49,351 nucleotides of DNA from Myxococcales bacterium (lineage in GTDB: Bacteria; Myxococcota_A; UBA9042). The notes below the pieces were generated by a model. It had not been told where the DNA came from, did not search any database, and was given only the letters and a program-made list of their open reading frames with translations. How positions within the stretch are numbered: the stretch's first letter is position 1; the number at the start of each line of letters is the position of its first letter. The stretch covers positions 1 to 49,351 of the forward strand of contig JAGSHB010000022.1 in assembly GCA_023954815.1 (NCBI GenBank), in the 5' to 3' direction. The position numbers and the translations under genes were made by a program. Positions 20,971 through 28,872 of this stretch are shown here, piece after piece.

Positions 20971-22122
20971 CTATCGCGTGCGGGAAAAGCGAATCATCTC
21001 GTCGACAAATCGCTTGAACAGGTGATGGCTGTCATGGGGGCCCGGCGAGGCTTCCGGGTGAAATTGCACCGAAAACGCTGAGTGGATCCGGTGGCGAACG
21101 CCCGCGACGGTGTCGTCATTGAGGTGCAGGTGGCTGATCTGCAGTCCCGTCCCCGCCAGCGATCCACCATCGACCGCAAAACCGTGGTTCTGCGCGGTAA
21201 TCTCGACGCGACCCGTGTGCAAATCTCGCACTGGATGATTGGAGCCGCGATGGCCAAAGGGCAGTTTGTAGGTGCGTGCACCACAGGCCAACGCGAACAG
21301 CTGGTGGCCCAGACAAATACCGAAAATCGGCACGTCACCCAGCAGCTCGGCAATCATGTCGACCGCATATTCCACGGGTTCAGGATCGCCTGGGCCATTG
21401 CTCAGCATCACGCCGTCCGGAGCCATCGCGAGGATCTCACTAGCGGTCGTGTGCGCAGGTACGATCGTCAGCCTGCATCCAGCCTGCACCAGCTGTCGGC
21501 CGATATTTTTCTTCATGCCAAAGTCGACGACGACCACGTGCCACCGCGCATCCTTGGGGCCCATGGACCAGGCGGCATCACAGGTCACTTCGGAGGCGAG
21601 ATCGCGCCCTGCCATCGATGGCACCGCCGCTGCTTCCAACGCCATGGCAGTCAAGGCATCAGCCGCTGCGCCTGCCGGTAGCGCTGAGGCCTGACCCACG
21701 AAGGGCAGCTCATCCGCATCGGACAGATCTCGAATCACCCCACGCAGCGCGCCGCTCTCTCGCAAGTGCAGGGTCAGAGCGCGGGTGTCGATCCCAAACA
21801 GCCCTGGCACATCGACCTTCCCAAGCCAATCGCCGAGCCGCTGATCGCTTCGCCAGTTGGACGGCACGGGGTGGTAGTCCCGCACAATCAGACCCGCGAC
21901 TTGAATCGCACTCGACTCTATGTCGACGGGGTTGACGCCGTAGCTCCCGATGTGCGGATACGTCAGCGTGACCAACTGGCCAGCGTAGGAGGGGTCGGTG
22001 AGAATCTCCTGATAACCGGTCAGCGAGGTGTTGAAGACAACCTCGCCATCACGGTCAACCGGACCACCGAAACGCTCTCCTCGAAAGAAAGCTCCGTCTT
22101 CGAGGACTAGGACTCCGTCCAT
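20971..22122 (-). CDS. carA: Carbamoyl-phosphate synthase small subunit
   Basis: The start at ATG 22122 (MDGVLVLEDGAFFRGERFG) is preferred over the in-frame codon at 22146 because the family begins here and GGAG precedes it; the product is 383 aa. The N-terminal CarA domain has FNTSLTGYQEILTDPSYAGQ. The C-terminal class I glutaminase has the nucleophile in FGICLGHQLFALACG and the His-Glu pair in FHPEASPGPHD. It hydrolyses glutamine and channels ammonia to CarB. It is the first gene of the carAB pair, with a plausible sigma-70-type promoter directly upstream (22158-22186). Confidence 0.97.
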   Translation of the reverse strand: MDGVLVLEDGAFFRGERFGGPVDRDGEVVFNTSLTGYQEILTDPSYAGQLVTLTYPHIGSYGVNPVDIESSAIQVAGLIVRDYHPVPSNWRSDQRLGDWLGKVDVPGLFGIDTRALTLHLRESGALRGVIRDLSDADELPFVGQASALPAGAAADALTAMALEAAAVPSMAGRDLASEVTCDAAWSMGPKDARWHVVVVDFGMKKNIGRQLVQAGCRLTIVPAHTTASEILAMAPDGVMLSNGPGDPEPVEYAVDMIAELLGDVPIFGICLGHQLFALACGARTYKLPFGHRGSNHPVRDLHTGRVEITAQNHGFAVDGGSLAGTGLQISHLHLNDDTVAGVRHRIHSAFSVQFHPEASPGPHDSHHLFKRFVDEMIRFSRTR

Positions 22123-22157
22123 CAGTGCGCTCCAGCGCCTGCACACGGCGCGGCGCG

Positions 22158-22186
22158 AACCTAGGCATCGTTACGCACTGCGTCAA
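22158..22186 (-). promoter_or_regulatory. Candidate carA promoter
   Basis: On the minus strand TTGACG (22186-22181) is separated by exactly 17 bp from TAGGTT (22163-22158). A start site would lie near 22151, leaving a leader of about 30 nt before the carA ATG at 22122. The -10 box is a weak match to TATAAT. I see no attenuator or PyrR-type structure in this short leader. Confidence 0.45.
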
Positions 22187-22233
22187 GCCGCGTCGTCAAC
22201 CTATTGCATGGTTGTTTCCGGGAGGACTCGCTT

Positions 22234-23910
22234 CTAGAAGTCGGGCTTGCACTCTCCACCATCCTCGCAAATTTTCGTCTTCACGGGCATGGAGGCGTTG
22301 GTCTTGTCCTCAGGACTCTCCGGCGGATTGCCCGCGTTTCGCCCTCCGGACGAACCCGAACCCTGCTCGCCTGAGCCGTTTGTGTCCGTGTCATCTGCAG
22401 CTTGGTACTGGTTGGACGCCGCGTAAGACGGCGCTGGGCTGCCGTTGACGACCACCGCGTACTTGCTGCCTGTCATCAGAGAGCCCGTAATTTCAACGTC
22501 GGGAGACCCATCTGCCTTCTTCTTGGGTTGGTGCACCAGCACCGCCGCGCGAGCGTTGTTCTTCAGTTGCGCGTTGCGAATGGTCGCTCGCGCGCCATCA
22601 AACACACCGATGCCGTCACCGGCATCCGTATTCGCGCCGCGACTACCCAAGCTCTGCGCGACCGTGCCGCTCACCGTCGCGCCATCGAGAAATAGATCCG
22701 CGCCCTCTGCCACTGCGACGCCGACGAGGGTGTTCCCTCCGAGTCCCGCGTCGCCGGTGACGGTGACCAGGCTCGCCGCGCCCGCCCAAATGCCGCACAG
22801 GCGATTGCGCGAGATGTCGGCGCCGACCTGCAGGCTAGCCCGGGTCAACATCGACACACCGGTTCGGCGGTTGTTCGCGATGACGCTGCGGGCGTCGATT
22901 TGAACACCGACAGACTTGCCGCCGCTGAGTCCGCCGACCAGCATGACGCCGTCGGCCCACGGTCCGCCAGGGCCGACCTTGGTGTGCACAATCGCGCTAT
23001 TGCTGATTCGAGCCGAAGCGCCCCACAAGCCAACTCCGAATCCGCCGTTGTTGGCGATATGGGTGCTGTCTACCAGTACATTGGGCGAGCCCACTGGAGA
23101 GTAGATCGGTTCGATGATGGCCACGCCACCGAGCCCGTTGCCTGAGATCTGGCTCTGCGGCTGATAGATCGGCTCGATGATCCCGAACTTTCCTGCAGCA
23201 TTGCGCGGCGATGGCAGGTAGATAGGCTCAATGATTTGCACTTTGGATGTCTTGCGCGCCAGTAGGCCAAGGCCCTTGTTGTCGAGCAATTGTGTGCTGA
23301 TCAAGGTGAGTCGAGCCAGCTCCGACGCGACGACGCCGTGCCCCAGCTTTCCGCTACTCGTGGTCTTGCGCACGACCACCTTTTCGAGTCGCAGACTCCC
23401 GCCAGTCGCCTCGATACCAGCGTCGACAGCCGCGTCGACCACGACACCTCGAATCGTGGTGACACCTTTGCCATCTACAACAACGCCGGCGCCGCCGCGG
23501 ATGACCACCGTGCCGTTCAGTGCTGCCACGAGATGGACACCCTCAGGCAAAACAAAACCGCCGTCGTATTGGGCTGGCCCGAGGACGACCGCATCACCGG
23601 ACTTTGCCAAAGCGAGCGCGTCTGAGATCTGGTTAAACGGCCGCTGCACGGAGCCGTCACCTGCTGCGCAATCCTCCCCAACGACGTAGATGAACTTGCC
23701 AGTCTTTCCCACGACTGCGGTGGGGGTACGCACGGCGCACACCGTATCGACCTTCGCGCTCATCTCTGCCGACGCGCACCCGGCCAGAACGATCAGGAGC
23801 CCGGCCACACACTGCGTCACGATCGAGGCAACTCGGCGCTTACCACGCGACGTACCATGTTCCGCTGGCGCGCCGGGTCTCAGGCTCTCTCTTGTCTCTC
23901 GGCGGTTCAT
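22234..23910 (-). CDS. Lipoprotein with right-handed beta-helix domain
   Basis: The ATG at 23910 has GAGGGG upstream; the product is 558 aa. The signal segment ends in a lipobox LAGC (Cys45). After a Cys-containing linker, a DUF1565-like opening (DGSVQRPFNQISDALALAKSGDAVVLG) leads into a long run of short beta rungs (VVIRGGAGVVVDGKGVTTIRGVVVD and onward), typical of parallel beta-helix (pectate-lyase-like) proteins with passenger, lyase or adhesin roles. Residues 226-270 contain IIEPIY three times, which is unusual. The C-terminus (about 500-558) is Asp/Gly/Ser-rich with two Cys. No catalytic residues can be assigned. It is probably surface exposed. It lies upstream of carA on the same strand, and carA appears to have its own promoter. 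Confidence 0.8.
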   Translation of the reverse strand: MNRRETRESLRPGAPAEHGTSRGKRRVASIVTQCVAGLLIVLAGCASAEMSAKVDTVCAVRTPTAVVGKTGKFIYVVGEDCAAGDGSVQRPFNQISDALALAKSGDAVVLGPAQYDGGFVLPEGVHLVAALNGTVVIRGGAGVVVDGKGVTTIRGVVVDAAVDAGIEATGGSLRLEKVVVRKTTSSGKLGHGVVASELARLTLISTQLLDNKGLGLLARKTSKVQIIEPIYLPSPRNAAGKFGIIEPIYQPQSQISGNGLGGVAIIEPIYSPVGSPNVLVDSTHIANNGGFGVGLWGASARISNSAIVHTKVGPGGPWADGVMLVGGLSGGKSVGVQIDARSVIANNRRTGVSMLTRASLQVGADISRNRLCGIWAGAASLVTVTGDAGLGGNTLVGVAVAEGADLFLDGATVSGTVAQSLGSRGANTDAGDGIGVFDGARATIRNAQLKNNARAAVLVHQPKKKADGSPDVEITGSLMTGSKYAVVVNGSPAPSYAASNQYQAADDTDTNGSGEQGSGSSGGRNAGNPPESPEDKTNASMPVKTKICEDGGECKPDF

Positions 23911-24345
23911 CCCGTCCCCTCGTCGATTCGATGCTTGTCGTCACTACGCAATCTAGGTGTTTCTGACCTGCCTTCAAACTTGGTCCTCATTGCGTGGGTG
24001 CAATGATGGCAAACGCCTACATCTGCACGAAGATGATGACCTCTTATATGGCCTTGCAGGTTGTGTGCCAGTCGCGCCCAAAGACTGAAATTACGGGCTA
24101 AAAGTAGAAAGTCGTACGTCCAATCCCGTCGCTGGACTGAGAAGTTGTTTAATAAATCATCACAAATGACTAGGATCTGTAGAAATATACTACACTCTGT
24201 GGTTTTTTGAACTGAGCTCTTGCTGCGGCCCGCATCCTCTTGCCCGTGATAGTGTGCGATGGCGTGTCACGTTTGAGGGTTTGCTGCGACGCTGTACCGT
24301 CACGCGACGACTACCGACGTGGGTCGCTCGCAACCTGGAGGCCTC
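23911..24345. other. AT-rich divergent intergenic region
   Basis: These 435 bp separate the beta-helix lipoprotein (-) from the small membrane protein (+). The part at about 24090-24215 is clearly richer in A+T than its neighbours (runs such as TTTAATAAATCATCACAAAT). It contains TATACT at 24186-24191, which could serve as a -10 box for the plus strand, although no good -35 lies 17 bp upstream. No gene is recognisable. Confidence 0.5.
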
Positions 24346-24747
24346 ATGCCCACTTCGTCTGTACCTGGCGCCTTGCGCAAATGGTTCGTTGTTCATTTCT
24401 GGGCGGATATTTTGTTTGCCTTGCCGCTTTTTGTAGCGCCCCAGGCGGTCTTGTCGCTCGTGGGTTGGCAGCAAGTTGACCCAATCACCGCGCGCTTGGT
24501 CGCTGCGGCGCTTTTCGGGATCGGGATCGAGTCGCTTCTTGGGCGCAACGCGGACGCGGAGAGCTTCCGCACAATGCTCAACCTCAAAGTGATCTGGTCG
24601 GCCACCGCGTCCGTCGGCATCGCCTGGTCGATCGCCGAAGGAGCACATGGCAGGCCCCCGTTTGCATGGCTGGTGCTCGGCATTTTCGTGGTCTTTCACT
24701 TGCTGTGGGTCTATTGGCGCCTCCGCATGCGCCAAGATGCAGCCTGA
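24346..24747 (+). CDS. Small integral membrane protein
   Basis: The ATG at 24346 has TGGAGG 6 nt upstream and gives 133 aa; the frame opens at a GTG at 24319 with no ribosome site. About four transmembrane helices are visible (for example WADILFALPLFVAPQAVLSLVG, ARLVAAALFGIGIESLLG, VIWSATASVGIAWSIA, PPFAWLVLGIFVVFHLLWVYW), followed by a basic end, RLRMRQDAA. It resembles small uncharacterised four-helix membrane proteins, and no function can be given. It lies 103 bp upstream of the PhoB-type regulator on the same strand. Confidence 0.75.
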   Translation: MPTSSVPGALRKWFVVHFWADILFALPLFVAPQAVLSLVGWQQVDPITARLVAAALFGIGIESLLGRNADAESFRTMLNLKVIWSATASVGIAWSIAEGAHGRPPFAWLVLGIFVVFHLLWVYWRLRMRQDAA

Positions 24748-24850
24748 ACCTCCGTGAGAGGTCGCACCGCGGTCGCCTTCACGGTATACGGTAGCGGCAC
24801 GAGTTCATGCTCCACAGGCGCATTAGCGTCGGCGCACCGCGGAGGGTTGC

Positions 24851-25555
24851 ATGTCATCGCTCATCTTGATTGTGGACGACGAGCAGGATCTGGTTCGTAC
24901 GCTTGACTACAACCTCAAGCGAGAGGGCTTTCAGACGCGCACTGCCGGTACAGGCCAGGAGGCGCTGAGCGAGGCAAGTCGCCTACCCGTCCCCGATTTG
25001 GTCCTGCTCGATTTGATGCTCCCGGACATGAGCGGCACAGAAGTTTGCCGCCGCCTTCGTGCTGCCGATGCAACCCGTGACACACTGGTCGTCATGGTCA
25101 CCGCCAAGGGCGAAGAGATCGATCGCGTTGTCGGATTTGAAGTGGGCGCGGATGATTACGTCGTTAAACCCTACTCTGTTCGGGAGTTGATGCTGCGTGT
25201 CCGCGCCATTTTGCGCCGCCGCGGGGTGGATGAGGAGCCTGCCGCGTCAGCCTCTACGCACATTTCTCACGGCATCCTTCAGGTGGACTCAGCTGGCCAT
25301 TCGGTGTTGGTCGAAGGGGAGCCTGCGAAACTTACAGCCCTAGAATTCAGGCTTTTGCTGACCTTGCTTCACCGCCGGGGCAAGGTGCAGTCGCGCGAAA
25401 CCCTGCTCAGTGACGTGTGGGGATATGCGCCAGAGGTCACCACGCGCACGGTCGATACACATGTCAAACGGCTCCGCGCCAAACTGAGCGCGGCGGGTGC
25501 CCTGATCGAGACGATTCGGGGTGTTGGCTACTGCATTCGCGATCTCAACACCTAG
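24851..25555 (+). CDS. phoB: PhoB-type response regulator (receiver plus winged helix)
   Basis: This is a 234-aa OmpR/PhoB-family regulator starting at ATG 24851 behind GGAGGG. The receiver domain has acidic residues VDDE near residue 10, the phosphorylated Asp54 in LLDLMLPD, and Lys in DDYVVKPYS. The C-terminal winged helix (about 135-234) contains KLTALEFRLLLTLLHRRGKV and TRTVDTHVKRLRAKL, the DNA-recognition region of the PhoB/OmpR group. The next gene, 15 bp downstream, is a PhoR-like kinase fused to PhoU, which supports a role in phosphate starvation control. No obvious Pho box was identified upstream, and no pst genes lie in the window. Confidence 0.85.
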   Translation: MSSLILIVDDEQDLVRTLDYNLKREGFQTRTAGTGQEALSEASRLPVPDLVLLDLMLPDMSGTEVCRRLRAADATRDTLVVMVTAKGEEIDRVVGFEVGADDYVVKPYSVRELMLRVRAILRRRGVDEEPAASASTHISHGILQVDSAGHSVLVEGEPAKLTALEFRLLLTLLHRRGKVQSRETLLSDVWGYAPEVTTRTVDTHVKRLRAKLSAAGALIETIRGVGYCIRDLNT

Positions 25556-25570
25556 CCGAGGGATCTTCCA

Positions 25571-27802
25571 GTGAGCCAGCGCAGTCACCTTCATACGCGC
25601 ACCTTTGTGGCGACGCTGGTGGCCACACTCGCAGCGCTTGCGGTCGGCGCCTTCTTCGTTGGTCCTGCGCTGGTCGCCTCTGAGGCGGGCACAGAGGCGG
25701 GTGCGCTTACTCTCCGCCTGAGCGGCTGGGTCGCATTTGCGTTGCTGTTGTCCGCAGGCGTCACTTGGTGGACATCTCGTTGGCTGGGAGAGTCCCTGAC
25801 CCGTTTGCGTGAGCTCATCGGTCAGAGTCCCAAAGCCCTTTCCGCTGAAGGTGTCGACGAGCCGGCCCTCCGGCCGTTGGCAACCGCTGTCCGCAGATTG
25901 TCTGGCGATCTAAATGACGCACTCCGCCGCTTGGCTGATGAACGGGCTCGTCTGTTGGCGGTTCTGGAGGGGATGGAAGACGCCGTCGTCGCAACGAATG
26001 ACGAGGGCATGGTGACGCTCGCCAACAGCGAGGCGCGCTTGCTGCTGGGGGGCAAGGGCTCGCCGGTCGGTCAGTTGCTGCTCGACGTCATTCGTGCGCC
26101 AGCACTGCACGATTTGGCAGACCGCGTCGCCAACGGTGAGCACGACACTGCTCAGCTGGACCTGCCAGGACCGCCGGAGCGGCATTTACTCGTTCGTGGG
26201 GCGCCGCAGCGCAATGGCGGGGCCGTATTGGTGCTCCAGGACACCACGCGTCGCCGGCAACTTGAGCAGATGCGCCGCGAGTTTGTGGCCAATGTCTCCC
26301 ATGAGTTGCGTACACCGGTCAGCGTTATTCGCGCCAATGCGGAAACGCTCTTAGACGGCGCAATTTCGGACCCAGAGTTTGCCCGCGGCTTTCTGGAGGC
26401 GCTGGTCCGCAATGCCGATCGGCTCTCGGCTTTGGTGTCTGACCTCTTGGATTTGTCCCGAGTCGAATCGGGCCAATATCCCATTGAACGCCGACGCATG
26501 ACTCCCCAGTCCGCCGTGCAATCAGTCGTCGAATCGTTGGGCCAAACCGCCATCAACGCCGGACTCGACCTGCGCACGCAGATACCGCCGAGCATCGAGA
26601 CCTATGCCGACCCCAAGGCCGTGGAGCAGGTGCTCATCAACCTGATTCATAACGCCATCAAACACAGCCCCGATCAGGGTCTCATCTCCGTCATCGCTAC
26701 GCCGGAGGACGATACGGTCCGCATCGCTGTCGCCGACCAGGGACCAGGTATTCCGGTTCCACTGCGCGCCCGAATTTTCGAGCGTTTCTACCGTGTCGAC
26801 AAGGGGCGTGCGCGTGAGGTTGGTGGCACCGGACTGGGCCTCGCCATCGTGCGCACCCTCGTCTCCGCGATGGGGGGCACGGTCGGGGTCGGAGACGCGC
26901 CTGATGGCTCCGGTGGGGCTGAGTTTTGGTTCACGTTGCCTCGGTTTCGCTCGGTGTTCGAAGACGAGGCAGGTCGCAGCTATGTGCGGATGGCGGTCAC
27001 GCCACAGGCCGCCGACTCCAGCGTCGACTTTGAACTGGATTCAGGCGTTCAGGAGCTGCGCCGCCGTATTCTCCTCATGGCAGGGCGCGTCGAGGAGATG
27101 ATCGCGCACGCGGCGCGCGCAGTGGTGCAGCGCGATCTGGAGTTGGCCCGCAAAACGATCCGCGCCGATCGCAACGTCAATCGCGACGAGATTGAAACCG
27201 ACGAACTGTGCCTTCGCCTGCTGGAACGCCAGGACATGGGTTCTGCCGACCTACGCTTCATCACCCGCGCCAGCAAGATGGTCACCGATCTGGAGCGTAT
27301 TGCCGATCTTGCGGTCAACATCTGTGAGCGCACGGAACGCTTGCAGGGCACGCCGCGGATGGCTGCCGGAGGTGAGATTCCGAGGATGGCGGGGTTGGTA
27401 CAGTCGATGGTACGGGATGTCATCGATGCGTTCGTCGGTCGGGATCCCCGCCGTGCCCATGCCGTCATCGCGCGCGACGACGAGGTGGATGCGCTCTATC
27501 ACGATGTCTCGCGCGAGGTGATGGCGCTGATGACCAGCGGCAAGGAGTGGGTCGAGCCCGGCATTCACGTGCAGGCCGTCGCGAAATTTCTCGAGCGTAT
27601 GGCCGACCACGCCACGAACTTGGCTGAGCAGGTCGTCTTCATGGTGCGCGGCGACGAGATTCGCCATCCGGGCAAACTCGGCGCCATTGAGGCAGCACAG
27701 CGCGCTGTGCACTTGACGGATGACCCCGACAATCCTTATGAGCCAAGCCCTCCCGCGGAACAATCGAGCGCGACTAGCGCACAAGTTGAGGTCATCGAAT
27801 GA
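25571..27802 (+). CDS. PhoR-type histidine kinase fused to PhoU
   Basis: The GTG at 25571 follows GAGGGATC; the product is 743 aa. It has two membrane helices (about 11-35 and 52-68), a HAMP/PAS-like region (to about 225), HisKA with His244 in REFVANVSHELRTPVS, and an ATPase domain with NLIHNAIKHSP, DQGPGIP and GGTGLGLAIV (to about 458). A linker then joins it to a complete PhoU domain (about 487-695), opening FELDSGVQELRRRILLMAG and carrying both PhoU metal-site motifs, DLERIADLAVNI (573-584) and FLERMADHATNL (673-684). PhoR phosphorylates PhoB; PhoU normally acts as a separate protein that keeps PhoR off when phosphate is plentiful. Here both are one polypeptide. The stop overlaps the start of the next gene (ATGA). 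Confidence 0.9.
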   Translation: MSQRSHLHTRTFVATLVATLAALAVGAFFVGPALVASEAGTEAGALTLRLSGWVAFALLLSAGVTWWTSRWLGESLTRLRELIGQSPKALSAEGVDEPALRPLATAVRRLSGDLNDALRRLADERARLLAVLEGMEDAVVATNDEGMVTLANSEARLLLGGKGSPVGQLLLDVIRAPALHDLADRVANGEHDTAQLDLPGPPERHLLVRGAPQRNGGAVLVLQDTTRRRQLEQMRREFVANVSHELRTPVSVIRANAETLLDGAISDPEFARGFLEALVRNADRLSALVSDLLDLSRVESGQYPIERRRMTPQSAVQSVVESLGQTAINAGLDLRTQIPPSIETYADPKAVEQVLINLIHNAIKHSPDQGLISVIATPEDDTVRIAVADQGPGIPVPLRARIFERFYRVDKGRAREVGGTGLGLAIVRTLVSAMGGTVGVGDAPDGSGGAEFWFTLPRFRSVFEDEAGRSYVRMAVTPQAADSSVDFELDSGVQELRRRILLMAGRVEEMIAHAARAVVQRDLELARKTIRADRNVNRDEIETDELCLRLLERQDMGSADLRFITRASKMVTDLERIADLAVNICERTERLQGTPRMAAGGEIPRMAGLVQSMVRDVIDAFVGRDPRRAHAVIARDDEVDALYHDVSREVMALMTSGKEWVEPGIHVQAVAKFLERMADHATNLAEQVVFMVRGDEIRHPGKLGAIEAAQRAVHLTDDPDNPYEPSPPAEQSSATSAQVEVIE

Positions 27803-28839
27803 GTAGGTCTTGCATCGCTACGAGGGCGCTATTGTGCCTAATTATCGGGAGTCTTTTCTCCAGTTCGGCTTTCGCAGCTGACCCCGTCGTCGCTCCTGAG
27901 AAGCTACGTGCGGTGGCGCTGGCCAAGGCTGCGACCCCCACAGCGAGCAAATGGTCGACCAAGCTCACGCTCGGCGGCACCGGTTCGGCGAACTCGTCGA
28001 GTCACGTGGTCGGAGCCGTGGACGGAACGACGATGCAGCTCGGTCTACTGCTGGTCGGCGAGGCCAACCACGTCAGCGGCCGCAATGAGTGGAAGAACGC
28101 TATGAAGTTGCAGCATGCGCAGACCCGGACGCCCCTCATGGACGCGTGGGTCAAGTCTGCCGACAATCTCGAGATGCAATCGACCTACCTCATCCGCATG
28201 AAGTCGATCCCCTGGGTCGGTCCCTTCGCCCGCGCCAAGTTGCAGACCCAGGTGCTCGGCAGCTACGACATTCGTCCTGGGGAATCGACGATCAAGTATC
28301 AGGACGCTGCCGGAAAAGAGACTGCCAGTGAGACAGTGGCGGCCGAAACGCAGACTGCGACGACCCGCGCCTTTGAGCCCCTGCTCATCAACGCTTCGGC
28401 GGGTTTCTTTGCCAATCCAATTGAGAAAAAGAAGCTCGCTGTGAAGCTCAAGGCAGGCGCCGGCTCGCAGCACATTATTGCCCGAGACGGGTACGCAGTC
28501 ACGGGTTACGCGAAGGACACGGCCACGGTCACGCTCAAGCAGCTAGAAACATCAACACAGGCCGGTGCAGAGTTTGAGTTGGAGGCTAACGGCGAGGTCA
28601 ATTCGCATGTCAGCTGGAAGGCGAAGAGCCGTTTCTTCTATCCGCTGTACTCAAGCTCCGAACAGAAATTTACTGGCGTCGATGCGCTCAATACCGACGT
28701 CACAGCGACGTTGTCGGTCAAACTCGCAAAGTGGGCCTCGCTGGACTATGTTTTCACCCTCAAGCGCATCCCGCTCGTGGTCGACCAATGGCAGATGCAG
28801 CACGGGCTACTGCTGACGACGGGATTCAATCTGCTCTAG
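27799..28839 (+). CDS. Probable outer-membrane beta-barrel protein
   Basis: The ATG overlaps the PhoR-PhoU stop by 4 nt, so the genes are translationally coupled. The 346-aa product has a signal peptide ending SSSAFA before ADPVV. The mature protein is rich in alternating amphipathic strands (for example KWSTKLTLGGTGSANSSS, KLAVKLKAGAGSQHIIA, HVSWKAKSRFFYPLYS) and ends in a strand finishing FNLL, as expected for an outer-membrane barrel. It resembles DUF3078/DUF481-like barrels but lacks a motif that would settle this. Its place in the operon suggests, without proof, a role linked to phosphate limitation. Confidence 0.7.
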   Translation: MSRSCIATRALLCLIIGSLFSSSAFAADPVVAPEKLRAVALAKAATPTASKWSTKLTLGGTGSANSSSHVVGAVDGTTMQLGLLLVGEANHVSGRNEWKNAMKLQHAQTRTPLMDAWVKSADNLEMQSTYLIRMKSIPWVGPFARAKLQTQVLGSYDIRPGESTIKYQDAAGKETASETVAAETQTATTRAFEPLLINASAGFFANPIEKKKLAVKLKAGAGSQHIIARDGYAVTGYAKDTATVTLKQLETSTQAGAEFELEANGEVNSHVSWKAKSRFFYPLYSSSEQKFTGVDALNTDVTATLSVKLAKWASLDYVFTLKRIPLVVDQWQMQHGLLLTTGFNLL

Positions 28840-28872
28840 CGCGCAGCCTCGCGTCGACGGTGTACGAAGGTC

